DNA of 64,000 bases from Cupriavidus basilensis OR16 (GCF_000243095.1 NZ_AHJE01000016.1:1-64000); one strand, 5' to 3'. Counted from the stretch's first letter, positions 52,803 through 61,289 are shown. A program made the numbers and translations. The notes: generated by a model not told the origin, from the letters alone.

Positions 52803-53653
52803 TTACTCGAACGCTTCGTCGTTCGGCTGGTCGTAAGCCTTCTTGACCGCGGCGCTCATCGGAAACTCGAAATTGATGTTCTTCGGCGGCACCGGCTTGC
52901 TGAACCATTTGTCGTACAGGCCCTTGATTTCGCCGCTCTTCATCAAGCCGGTGATCACGCCGTCGACCAGCTTCTTGAACTCGGGATCATCCTTGCGCAT
53001 CATGAAACCGTAGGCCTCGAACGATGTTTTCGCGCCCGACAGCAGCACGTCGTCCATCATCCTGATTGCAGGATCAGGAACGACTCGCCGTAGTCCTTGG
53101 CGCTCTGGATGGTGATGTTGGCCTTCTTGTCGTCATTAAGCTTGCGCAGGATCCGCTCGGAGGTGGTGCCCGCGTTGGTGACCACGGCCTTGCCGCTGAG
53201 ATCCGGGAAGTCGTGGACCGGGCTGCCCTTCTTGACCAGCAGGCGGGTGCCGGCGACAAAGAAGGTGGTGGAGAACGACACCTGCTGCTGGCGCGCTTTC
53301 AGGTTGGTGGTGACCCCGCACTCCAGGTCGACCGTGCCGTTCTGGACCAGGGAGATGCGGTTCTGCGACGTGACCGGCACCATGTGAACGTCAAGCTTGG
53401 CCAACCCTGTCTGCTTCCTGACCTCGGCCACCACCTTGTCGCAGATGTCTTGCGAGTAGCCGATCACCTTCTGGTTGCTGTCGTAGAAAGAGAACGGGAT
53501 CGATGAGGTGCGATGCCCGATCGTGATCGTTCCCGATTCCTTGATCCGGGCCAGCGTCGGGCTGGCGGACACGTCCGCGGCCTGGACCGCCCCCACGCCA
53601 AGCATCGCTCCCAGCATTGCCAATCCGAGGCAGGTGGCTTTCACAGCTTTCAT
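52803..53653 (-). pseudogene. glutamate/aspartate-type ABC binding protein (GltI-like) with two small deletions
   Basis: From ATG 53653: signal peptide (GVGAVQA), then SGTITIGHRTSSIPFSFYD, GYSQDICDKVVAEV and CGVTTNLKARQQQVSFSTTFF, a family 3 amino-acid binding protein. After YGESFLILQSG there is an immediate TGA, and homology resumes in another frame as MMDDVLLSG...; the usual GRAVAF linker is missing, so roughly 16 bp are lost near 53058. A second gap follows: from DDVLLSGAKT it jumps to SFEAYGFMMRKDD, lacking ~20 residues (in frame, near 53030). The C-terminus (KWFSKPVPPKNINFEFP) is intact. No gltJKL genes are adjacent. Confidence 0.87.
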
Positions 53654-53715
53654 TTATCGCTCCTTGTTTAGCAGACATGCGACGGGCCATCGCGTTTGAA
53701 TACTATTCACTGAGC

Positions 53716-53754
53716 AACAATTGTTCCATCATGGATAACCATGAAACATATGTA
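53716..53754. promoter_or_regulatory. candidate operators upstream of the GltI-like/MFS/AtzGE operon
   Basis: GAAACATATGT at 53743-53753 repeats the 11-mer found at 48811 and lies 90 bp upstream of the minus-strand ATG 53653. Next to it, at 53716-53725, is the perfect palindrome AACAATTGTT. The region is AT-rich against its surroundings. The first is proposed as an RpiR site; the second may serve the divergent LysR protein or RNA polymerase. Confidence 0.48.
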
Positions 53755-53875
53755 TTTTTTGCGCCAAAAATGAAGGAACAGTCGCATCACGCACCAATCA
53801 CGTGACACATATGGTGCATGCCAACCGCGTATTGGGGCATGGCGGAACCAGCAAGCCCCCGCAACTAGGCGTAGC

Positions 53876-54847
53876 ATGTCGCGCTCGCCCAAGCCTTCGA
53901 CCCAGCCTTCGACCCGCCTTATGCGCTCCCTGCGTTCCATGCGCCCCCTGCCGCCTCTCGCGACCCTGCGCGCGTTCGAAGCCACCGCAAGGCGCCTGAG
54001 TTTCAGCCTCGCGGGGCAAGAGCTTTTTGTGTCACAAAGCGCCGTCAGCCACCATATCCAGCGCCTCGAGAGCGATCTGGGCGTGGCCCTGTTCGAGCGG
54101 CGCGCCCGTGCGGTTGCGCTGACCCCGGCTGGCCAGGCGTACTACGCCAAGGTGCATGCGGCGTTCGCGCTGCTGCGCGAGGGCACCGAGCAGGTACGGG
54201 CTAGCGCCATCGCGCGCGCGACACTGACCGTGGGGCTGCTGGCGTCCTTTGGCACGCGCTGGCTGGCGCCGCGCTTGCAGGCGTTCTCCCTGGCGCATCC
54301 CGACATCGACCTGCAGTTGCGGCCCGATATCGCGCTGGCTGACGTGGCGGGCGGCGAGGTGGATGTGGCGATCCGCTACGGGCGCGGCGCCTGGCCAGGC
54401 GTGCAGGCGCAGCAGCTCATGCCCGAGCGCCTGTCGGTGGTCTGCGTGCCGGGGCTGATCGCCGGACCGGATCGCCCCGCCAGGCCACAGGACCTGCTGC
54501 GCTTCGCGTTCCTGTCGTCGCATGCCCGGGATCCGTTCGAGTGGGATGCGTGGTCGCGCCGCTTTGGCCTGGACCTGGACCAGGCGCGGACCGTGCACCT
54601 GCACGACTACAACATCGTGGTGGAGGCGGCGTTGGCCGGCCAGGGCATTGCCATGGGCCGCCACCGGCTGATCGCCCAGCAACTTGCCAGCGGCGCGCTG
54701 GTGCAGGCCCTCCCCGGCACGGTACTGGATGACCCTGGCATCGGCTGGTGGCTGGTCGCGCCGCGCGGGGCGCTGGGCGAGGCCGCATCGGCGTTCCGTG
54801 CATGGTTGATGGCGGCGGCCGCCGAGGATTCGATGGCAGGGATGTGA
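53876..54847 (+). CDS. LysR-type regulator, GcvA-like
   Basis: 323 residues from ATG 53876. The HTH (LATLRAFEATARRLSFSLAGQ, VSQSAVSHHIQRLESDLG) and the effector domain (LTVGLLASFGTRWLAPRLQAF, VDVAIRYGRGAWPG, GIAMGRHRLIAQQLASGALV) follow the GcvA/AmpR subgroup, which often controls amino-acid and beta-lactam genes. The extreme N-terminus contains a 12-bp duplication encoding PSTQPST, so translation may really begin at a later ATG (53921 or 53939). It is divergent from the AtzE operon and is followed by the Rid gene. Confidence 0.88.
   Translation: MSRSPKPSTQPSTRLMRSLRSMRPLPPLATLRAFEATARRLSFSLAGQELFVSQSAVSHHIQRLESDLGVALFERRARAVALTPAGQAYYAKVHAAFALLREGTEQVRASAIARATLTVGLLASFGTRWLAPRLQAFSLAHPDIDLQLRPDIALADVAGGEVDVAIRYGRGAWPGVQAQQLMPERLSVVCVPGLIAGPDRPARPQDLLRFAFLSSHARDPFEWDAWSRRFGLDLDQARTVHLHDYNIVVEAALAGQGIAMGRHRLIAQQLASGALVQALPGTVLDDPGIGWWLVAPRGALGEAASAFRAWLMAAAAEDSMAGM
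53891..53914 (+). repeat. perfect 12-bp tandem duplication (AGCCTTCGACCC x2)
   Basis: Units at 53891-53902 and 53903-53914 within the first codons of the LysR gene; in frame, they add four residues. Confidence 0.95.
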
Positions 54848-54998
54848 TGCGATGTAACGGGATGGGTTACGAAGAGACATCACGCCATGTGACGGCACGT
54901 ATTAGTTTTGCTCATGCGTGCCGGGCGAGAATTGATTGGTTTCCCGGCCGCCAAGCCGATAGGATGGGCTTTCCCCATCTCTTTTCAGCGCAACCGAC

Positions 54999-55472
54999 AT
55001 GACCCTCTCCCTCTCCGGCCGCGTGGCCGAACTCGGCCTGACCCTGGAAGCCGCCGCCGCGCCCGCCGCCAACTACGTGCCGTTCGTACAGGACGGCAAC
55101 CTGCTCTTTATCTCCGGCCAGATCTCCCGCGAGCATGGCCAGGCCGCTTACCTGGGCCGCCTGGGCGACACGATTTCGGACGAAGACGGTGTGCGGGCGG
55201 CGCAGCTGTCGGCGCTCGGCATCCTGTCGCAGGTGGCCGCCGCCACGGGCGACCGGCTGGACCGCGTGGCCCGCGTGGTGCGGCTTGGCGTGTTCGTGGC
55301 CTGCACGCCGGACTTCAATCGCCAGAGCGCCATCGCCAACGGCGCATCGGACCTGATGGTGCAGGTCTTCGGCGATGCGGGCCGCCATGCGCGCAGCGCC
55401 GTCGGCGTGGCCTCGCTGCCCGCCGGCGTTGCCGTGGAGGTCGAGGCGGTCATCTCCCTCACTTCGCCCTGA
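54999..55472 (+). CDS. RidA/YjgF-family protein
   Basis: 157 residues of the Rid family, in the longer subgroup with an N-terminal RVAELGLTLEAAA segment. Core stretches are VPFVQDGNLLFISGQISREHG and RVVRLGVFVACTPDFNRQSAIANGAS, ending with VGVASLPAGVAVEVEAVISL. RidA proteins hydrolyse reactive enamine/imine intermediates made by PLP enzymes; the substrate arginine of RidA is not obvious, so it may be an imine-independent paralogue. It is followed at 27 bp by a class V aminotransferase, which fits a PLP-linked role. Confidence 0.88.
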   Translation: MTLSLSGRVAELGLTLEAAAAPAANYVPFVQDGNLLFISGQISREHGQAAYLGRLGDTISDEDGVRAAQLSALGILSQVAAATGDRLDRVARVVRLGVFVACTPDFNRQSAIANGASDLMVQVFGDAGRHARSAVGVASLPAGVAVEVEAVISLTSP

Positions 55473-55498
55473 ACACAACGCGCCCCACAGGAGCCCTC

Positions 55499-56692
55499 AT
55501 GCCTGCCCCCCTCACCGCTACCGCCGTCGACGCACTGCGTGCCCTTACCCCTGGCGCGCAAAGCACCACGCATTTCAACCACGGCGGCGCCTCCTTGCCG
55601 TCCGCGGCCACGCTCGAGGCGATCTACAGCCATCTGCGGCGCGAGGCCATGCTGGGGCCGATGGAGGCAGGTGTCGCGGCGCGCGAACAAACAGAGCGCG
55701 CACGCACCCTCGCCGCGCGGTTGCTGAACGCCGAGCCCGCCGAGATCGCACTGACCACGGGCAATTCGCCCGGGTGGGGTGCCGCGTTTGCGGCCCTGGG
55801 GGCCTGGCAGCCCGGTGAGCGCATCCTGGTCGGGCGCCACGAATGGGGCGGCAACCTGGCCGCCATGCGCCTGACGGCCCAGCGCGCTGGCGCCTCGATC
55901 GAGACCATCCCGAGCGACAGCAGCGGCGCCGTGGACCCTGAAGCACTAGCGGCCATGATCGACGGCCGGGTGCGGCTGATCGCGCTGACCTGGCTGCCGG
56001 CCAACGGGGGGCTCATCAATCCGGCGGCGGCCATCGGGCAAGTGGCGCGGCGCCACGGCATCCCCTACTTCATCGACGCAGCGCAGGCAGTGGGCCAACT
56101 GCCGATCGATGTGACCCAGCTGGGCTGCGACGTGCTCAGCGGCGCGGGCCGCAAGGCGCTGCGCGGCCCAAGGGGCACGGGCCTGCTGTACGTGCGGCGG
56201 GATTTCCTGCCCCGCCTGACGCCGGCATTCGTCGACACGTACTCCGCGCCGCTGGATGCGCACGGTGAGCCGGTGCTGCGGGCCGGCGCGGCCAGGTTCG
56301 AGTCGGCGGAAGCCGCAATGGCGCTGCGCTGCGGGCTGGCCAACGCCCTGGAGGAAGCCCTGGAGATCGGCCTTGAAAACATCCGCGCGCGCATCGACGG
56401 CACCGCGCGGGCGCTGCGCGCGCAACTGGCCGAGATACCCGGCGTCACCGTGCTGGACCAAGGCCGCGAGCTTTCAGGGTTGGTGGCGTTTAACGTCGCC
56501 GGCCACAACCCCATGGCGCTGCAGGGCAGCCTTGCGGCGCAAGGCGTGACGATTGGCAGCAACGGCGTGCCTTATACCCCGCTGGACATGAACGCGCGCG
56601 GGATCGACCAGGTGGCGCGCGCCTCGGTCAGCTATCTCACCACGGAGGCGGAGATCGGGCGATTGCTGGCCGCATTGCGGGCCTTGGTGTGA
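55499..56692 (+). CDS. class V PLP aminotransferase (isopenicillin-N-epimerase/cysteine-desulfurase-like)
   Basis: 397 residues from ATG 55499. PLP lysine Lys219 (SGAGRKALRGPRGTGLLYV), cofactor aspartate Asp193 (YFIDAAQAVGQLP), and THFNHGGASLPS at the N-terminus are typical of the epimerase-like subgroup. It lacks the catalytic Cys loop of cysteine desulfurases. Role in amino-acid transamination or racemisation is probable. The stop codon lies inside a perfect 12-bp duplication. Confidence 0.87.
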   Translation: MPAPLTATAVDALRALTPGAQSTTHFNHGGASLPSAATLEAIYSHLRREAMLGPMEAGVAAREQTERARTLAARLLNAEPAEIALTTGNSPGWGAAFAALGAWQPGERILVGRHEWGGNLAAMRLTAQRAGASIETIPSDSSGAVDPEALAAMIDGRVRLIALTWLPANGGLINPAAAIGQVARRHGIPYFIDAAQAVGQLPIDVTQLGCDVLSGAGRKALRGPRGTGLLYVRRDFLPRLTPAFVDTYSAPLDAHGEPVLRAGAARFESAEAAMALRCGLANALEEALEIGLENIRARIDGTARALRAQLAEIPGVTVLDQGRELSGLVAFNVAGHNPMALQGSLAAQGVTIGSNGVPYTPLDMNARGIDQVARASVSYLTTEAEIGRLLAALRALV

Positions 56693-56710
56693 GACGTGGT
56701 GTGAGACGTG
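56687..56710 (+). repeat. perfect 12-bp tandem duplication (GTGTGAGACGTG x2) spanning a stop codon
   Basis: Units 56687-56698 and 56699-56710. The first contains the aminotransferase TGA (56690-56692), so the duplication leaves the protein unchanged. Confidence 0.95.
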
Positions 56711-56774
56711 GCGAAAAAGCAAACCCGAAACTGGTGCAGACTAGCGGTTGTTGCCACCAAGACCCCTAGGCTGT

Positions 56775-57572
56775 ATGAAGATTGGACCCTTTGCGCTTGC
56801 GCTTGCACCGCTCATCCTGATGCTCGGCATCGCCGTGGCCGTGCTGGCCGGGCGAGCCGTCGGCAAGGACCGGGCGAGCATGGAACGCGCGATCCTTGCC
56901 ATCGTGCTGGCCGGCCTGGTGGTGGCGCGGCTGGTCTTTGTGCTGCAATACCTGCCGGCCTACCGCGCCGATTGGCCGACCATCCTGGATATCCGGGACC
57001 AAGGCTTTGACCTGGCCTCGGGCGCCGTGGCCGCAGCCTGCATGTTGGCGTGGTATCTGATTCGCCGGCGGGCGATGCGCAAGCCGCTGCTTGCCGCGGC
57101 GGCGGCGGGCGTGGTGGCCTGGGGCGCGGCAACCATGTTGGCGAATCGTTCCGGACCCCCGCCGTCTGTCCCCGCCGTCGCGCTGGTCAACGCGGCCGGC
57201 CAGATGCAGCCGCTTTCCATGGCCAATGGCAAGCCAACCGTGGTGAACCTGTGGGCCACCTGGTGCCCGCCCTGCCGGGCCGAGATGCCAATGCTTGCCA
57301 AGGCACAGGCAGAAAACCCGAACGTGAACATCGTCTTCGTGAACCAGGCCGAGCCGCGCGACATCGTGCAACGCTATCTGGAGGAAACCCGGGTCCGCAT
57401 CGACAACCTGCTGTTTGACCCCGGTCTCGAAGTGGCCAAGGCCACGGGCGCCAAAGGGTATCCGACGACGCTGTTCTATGACGCGCAAGGCCGGCTGGTG
57501 TCGACGCATCTCGGCGGATACTCGCGCGCGACGTTCGAGCATGCCCTGGAGCAGTTCCAGCCGCGCCGCTAG
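56775..57572 (+). CDS. membrane-anchored TlpA-like thioredoxin-fold protein
   Basis: 265 residues. The N-terminal ~120 residues form about three to four membrane helices (ALAPLILMLGIAVAVLAG, AILAIVLAGLVVARLVFVL, LASGAVAAACMLAWYLI), resembling the membrane part found in front of some TlpA/Lgt-like proteins. The C-terminal thioredoxin domain has the active site Cys164-Pro-Pro-Cys167 in NLWATWCPPCRAEMPML and the cis-Pro in GAKGYPTTLFYD. It should act as a periplasmic-facing disulfide reductant, for example in cytochrome c maturation. Confidence 0.87.
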   Translation: MKIGPFALALAPLILMLGIAVAVLAGRAVGKDRASMERAILAIVLAGLVVARLVFVLQYLPAYRADWPTILDIRDQGFDLASGAVAAACMLAWYLIRRRAMRKPLLAAAAAGVVAWGAATMLANRSGPPPSVPAVALVNAAGQMQPLSMANGKPTVVNLWATWCPPCRAEMPMLAKAQAENPNVNIVFVNQAEPRDIVQRYLEETRVRIDNLLFDPGLEVAKATGAKGYPTTLFYDAQGRLVSTHLGGYSRATFEHALEQFQPRR

Positions 57573-57811
57573 GCAGCGGCTGAGAGGCGCGCCGATTCCG
57601 TACTTCGGCCTGCCGCGGCAAGGCAAGCCGCTGCGCGGCGTCGCCCGGCGCCCCGAAAAAATAATCGCCCGTGCGTGACACTTTTTTCGGGCTCGGCTGG
57701 CAAGGCGCATGAATGCTTGACTCCGAACCACCGAAAGGACCTTATCCGCATGGCCGTCGTGCGTCCGCGCTGCACCGAGCGCTTCCTTCACCAGGCAAGC
57801 CAGGACCCGGG

Positions 57812-59052
57812 TCAGGACCGGGTAGCCCCCGCATCCCGCGCCCGGCCCAGCAGGAACTCGCGCTCGCGGGCGTTGCGCGTCATGGCGGCGGCGCGCTCGA
57901 ACTCGGCGCGAGCCTCGTCGAGGCGGCCGAGCTTGAACAGCAGGTCGCCGCGCACGCTGGGCAGCAAGTGGTACTTCGCCAGCGAGGACTCCTTGAGCAG
58001 CGCGTTCACCAGCTCCAGGCCAGCCTCCGGGCCGAAGGCCATGCCGACCGCCACCGCGCGGTTCAGCTCCACCACCGGTGACGGCGCGACCTCCGACAGC
58101 GCGTCGTAGATGGCGGCGATCTGCGCCCAGTCGGTATCGGCCGCAGCGGACGCGCGGGCATGGCAGGCGGCCAGCGCCGCCTGCAAGGCGTAGGGGCCGA
58201 GCGCGCCGCCCAGCGCTTCGGCGCGCGCCAGCGCCGCCAGCCCGCGCCGGATCAGCAGGTGGTCCCAGCGGCTGCGGTCCTGTTCCAGCAACAGCACCGG
58301 GCGGCCTTGCGCATCGACCCGCGCGTGCGTGCGCGAGGCCTGGATCTCCATCAGCGCCACCAGCCCGTGCACCTCGCTTTCCTCGGGCGCCAGGCCGGCC
58401 AGGGTGCGGCCCGGCCCAGGCGCAGCGCTTCCTCGCACAGCGCGGGGCGCATCAGGTCGTCGCCGGCCGTGGCGGAATAGCCTTCGTTGAAGATCAGGTA
58501 GATCACCTCCAGCACGGACGCCAGGCGCGGCGCGCGCGCCTGAATGCGCTGGGCGATGGTGGGCTCCGGGGTCAGGAAGGCCCGTGCGATCTCTTCGGTG
58601 GTCAGCCCACCCAGCAGGCGCAGCGTCATGGCGACCCGCGCATCGGTGGAGAGCACCGGATGGCAGGCGGTGAAGACCAGCCGCAGCAGGTCGTCGCCGA
58701 TATCATCCTCGCGCGCGGCATCGAGCGCATCGACAAAATCCGGCACGACATGGGCCTCCATCGCTTCGAGATCCTGGCCGATCTGCTCGTGCTTGCGGGC
58801 GTGCAGCGCCTGCTGGCGCAGGTAGTCGAGCGCACGGTTCTTCGCCGTGGTCATCAGCCAGGCGCCCGGGTTGTCCGGCACGCCGGTCTCGGCCCAGCGC
58901 TCCAGTGCGGCCACCAGGGCGTCCTGCGCCAGTTCTTCGGCCAGGCCCACGTCGCGCACCACGCGCGCCACGTGGGCGATGACCTTGGCGGATTCAATCC
59001 GCCATACGGCTTCGATCGCCCGGTGCGTGGTTGTCTTTGTCGTCGTCACCAC
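57812..59052 (-). pseudogene. ECF42-type sigma factor with TPR-like C-terminal extension, frameshifted
   Basis: The first frame (from ATG 59052) encodes sigma region 2 (IAHVARVVRDVGLAEELAQDALVAALERW, NPGAWLMTTAKNRALDYLR) and region 4 (GGLTTEEIARAFLTPEPTIAQRI), then EVIYLIFNEGYSATAGDD. A 5-bp duplication (GGCCC x2, 58408-58417) shifts the frame at RLGR; the extension continues in frame from about 58410 (TLAGLAPEESEVHGLVALMEIQASR) to 57812. In addition about 18-20 residues after IAQRI, normally VRAKRTL...VPFEVP, are absent in frame. The family is characterised by genes for DGPF (YCII-like) proteins nearby, which are present here. Both lesions should inactivate the factor. Confidence 0.88.
58408..58417. 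repeat. 5-bp tandem duplication (GGCCC x2) at the sigma-factor frameshift
   Basis: On the coding strand GGGCC is repeated. Deleting one unit gives LRLGRTLAGLAPEESE in a single frame. Confidence 0.85.
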
Positions 59053-59060
59053 CGTGTGCC

Positions 59061-59468
59061 TCAGGCTGCGCCGGCAGCGGACGGTTCCATATAAAACAGT
59101 TCCCAGATGTGGCCGTCGAGATCCTCGAAGCCATGCGCGTACATGAAGCCATGGTCCTGCGGCGTGCGCGGGCTCGTGGCACCAGCGGCAAGCGCCTTGG
59201 CGACCAGCGCGTCGACCTCGGCGCGGCTCTCGCAGGTAATGGCGATCAGCACCTCGGTGCTCTCCGAGGTGTCACACAGCTTGCGGCTCGTGAATCCCTT
59301 GAAGAATTCATGCTTGAGCAGCATCGCGTAGATGTTCTCGCCGATGACCATGCAGGCGGCGTTGTCGTTGGTGAACTGCGGGTTGAAGGTGAACCCCAGG
59401 GCCTTGAAGAAATCCTGCGAGCGCTGCAGGTCGGCCACGGCGAGGTTCAGGTAGATTTGCTTATGCAT
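59061..59468 (-). CDS. VOC-family (PhnB/glyoxalase-like) protein
   Basis: 135 residues. MHKQIYLNLAVADLQRSQDFFKALGF at the N-terminus and HGFMYAHGFEDLDGHIWELFYMEP at the C-terminus mark the VOC fold and the metal-ligand-like His/Glu of the PhnB group. It lies 8 bp downstream of, and in the same direction as, nothing else but the sigma factor gene that follows it (59052), so the cluster 61063-57812 probably forms one unit. Such proteins are typical companions of ECF42 sigma factors. Confidence 0.87.
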   Translation of the reverse strand: MHKQIYLNLAVADLQRSQDFFKALGFTFNPQFTNDNAACMVIGENIYAMLLKHEFFKGFTSRKLCDTSESTEVLIAITCESRAEVDALVAKALAAGATSPRTPQDHGFMYAHGFEDLDGHIWELFYMEPSAAGAA

Positions 59469-59526
59469 GATTCGTCCTTGGATTCGGTGTCGCGTGATGG
59501 GGCAGGGGCTCGGCGGGTTGCCCCGC

Positions 59527-60063
59527 TTACCGGGCCGCCGGCGCCTCGGCCAGCGTCTTCAGGTTGACCAGCCCTTGCTCGAAATCGTTGCCGACCATCT
59601 TGTCCATATTGAAGACCAGGTGCATCAGCTTGGCAAAGTACGGCACACCGCCTTCCATCGACCACGTCACGTTGGTGGCATCGGCCTGCGGCCTGAGCGT
59701 GAATTCGACAGTGTTGTGCGCCTCGAACGGCTTGATGAAATCCAGCCGCATCATGACCTTGGAGGCCGGCACCGCATGGAGGATTTCCATGCTGCCGACG
59801 CCCACCTTGTCGCTCTCCCAGGCGTAGGCGGCGCCCTGCCCGCTGCGCGTGGCGCCGTAGGTACCCTTCAGGGACGGGTCCTTCTTTTCATAGGGGTTCC
59901 ACTGGTTGAAGTTGTGGAGGTCGTTGATGAGCGCGAACACGCGCTCCGGCGGCGCCTTGACGCTGGCGCTGCGCTCGACCCGGAAGGTATCGGGCCGCGT
60001 GGCGGTGTAGATCAGCAGCAGGGCAATGGCGGCGAAAGCGGTGAGCAGGATGGGCTTGAGCAT
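59527..60063 (-). CDS. SRPBCC-superfamily (polyketide cyclase/START-like) protein with N-terminal membrane anchor
   Basis: 178 residues from ATG 60063. An N-terminal hydrophobic segment (PILLTAFAAIALLLIYTA) is followed by a helix-grip domain (FRVERSASVKAPPERVFALI, NFNQWNPYEKKDPSLKGTY, MVGNDFEQGLVNLKTLAE). It binds a hydrophobic ligand; the ligand is unknown. SRPBCC proteins are common in ECF42 clusters. Confidence 0.87.
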   Translation of the reverse strand: MLKPILLTAFAAIALLLIYTATRPDTFRVERSASVKAPPERVFALINDLHNFNQWNPYEKKDPSLKGTYGATRSGQGAAYAWESDKVGVGSMEILHAVPASKVMMRLDFIKPFEAHNTVEFTLRPQADATNVTWSMEGGVPYFAKLMHLVFNMDKMVGNDFEQGLVNLKTLAEAPAAR

Positions 60064-60123
60064 GATGTCGGGTTCTGGCAAACGTTGGGTTGGGCTCGGG
60101 TGGAATCGGGTGGGATCGCTGAC

Positions 60124-60537
60124 TCAGTGCTGGCCGGCGTTCAGGTCGCGAAGGCGCGCCACCGCGGGGCTCGGCGCGAAATCCTCCAGCTCGAACAGCT
60201 GCCGTACCTCGATCTCGCCGTCGGCCATATCGCCGTGCGGCGACGGGAAGCGCCGCGCCCATTCCATCGCCTCCTCGCGGCTGCGCACCTGGATCAGCGT
60301 GTAACCCGCCACCATTTCCTTGGTTTGCGCAAACGGCCCGTCGATGACGGTGCGCTGGCCGGCGGCATAACGGATGCGCCAGCCGGTGGCAGTGGGCTTG
60401 AGGCCAGCGGCGTCCAGTAGCACGCCCGCCCTGGCCAGTTGCTCGTGATACACGGCCATCGCCGCGAACAGGCTTTCGTCCGGCATCGCGCCGGCCTCGC
60501 TGTCTTGCGTGGCCTTCACCAGGATCATGAATCGCAT
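60124..60537 (-). CDS. YCII-related (DGPF domain) protein, copy 1
   Basis: 137 residues from ATG 60537. MRFMILVKATQDSEAG, a central QRTVIDGPFAQTKEMVAGY containing the DGPF motif, and EVRQLFELEDF at the end. DGPF proteins are the usual targets and neighbours of ECF42 sigma factors; their biochemical role is unclear. Confidence 0.9.
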   Translation of the reverse strand: MRFMILVKATQDSEAGAMPDESLFAAMAVYHEQLARAGVLLDAAGLKPTATGWRIRYAAGQRTVIDGPFAQTKEMVAGYTLIQVRSREEAMEWARRFPSPHGDMADGEIEVRQLFELEDFAPSPAVARLRDLNAGQH

Positions 60538-60709
60538 CGCGGTTCTCCTTAGCTTGAGGTTGTCGGTGGTGAGTCGTTGCGGTGGCGCGCCGCTACCATC
60601 TCGCTGGCTCTTACCGGTACGACGAACCGCGCGCCGCCGGATCGACATCCGCGACAAACAAACCTCAATACCAAGGGTAATTACCTAGAAAAAGCCCCCA
60701 CCGGCCGCC

Positions 60710-61063
60710 TTACAGGAAGCAAGGCCCGACCTCGCGGACTTCCACGGTGCACCATGCCGCGGCGGGACACTCGGCGGCGATGGCAATGGCTTCGTCCTGC
60801 GTGGCGCAGTCGAGCAGGAAGTAGCCTCCGATCATTTCCTTGGCCTCGGCAAAGGGGCCGTCGAGCAGGTCGTGGCGGCCTTCGCGCACCCGCACGCGCA
60901 CGCCCTTGGCTTGCGAGGTAAGCGAGTTGACGCCCAGCAGCAACCCGCGCGCATTCAGGCCTTCGGCAAAACGCTGCATGCTGGCGTAGGCCTCGCGCCC
61001 TTCTTCCGGGGAACGCTCGGCGCGCTGGCCAACGGGTTCGACGATCAACAGCATGTACGGCAT
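60710..61063 (-). CDS. YCII-related (DGPF domain) protein, copy 2
   Basis: 117 residues from ATG 61063. MPYMLLIVEPVGQRAERSPEEG at the start and HDLLDGPFAEAKEMIGGYFLL in the centre; the final EVREVGPCFL is usual. First gene of the ECF42-type cluster; the promoter recognised by that factor would be expected in 61064-61200. Confidence 0.9.
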   Translation of the reverse strand: MPYMLLIVEPVGQRAERSPEEGREAYASMQRFAEGLNARGLLLGVNSLTSQAKGVRVRVREGRHDLLDGPFAEAKEMIGGYFLLDCATQDEAIAIAAECPAAAWCTVEVREVGPCFL

Positions 61064-61289
61064 AGGGCCTCCAGTTCGTTCCAGTTCGATTCTGTCATTT
61101 TTGGCTTTTGCTTACCGCCCACATCCTGCACGCCTGGGCCGCTGGCCGCAAGAGGCTAGCGCGCCACATAGGGATGGAACAAATGCCTGGCCGTTAATTG
61201 CAATAGCCAAAGGCTTGGCGACCACTCCCCCGCCTGGGCGCGCAGTTTAAGATGTCGACTTTGCTCCACCCAGCACCCAACGCCTTCCC

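Noticed and set aside
53057..53062. Selenocysteine or read-through TGA in the GltI-like gene
   Set aside because: The bases normally coding for GRAVAF are missing and the frame changes after the TGA; deletion explains it.
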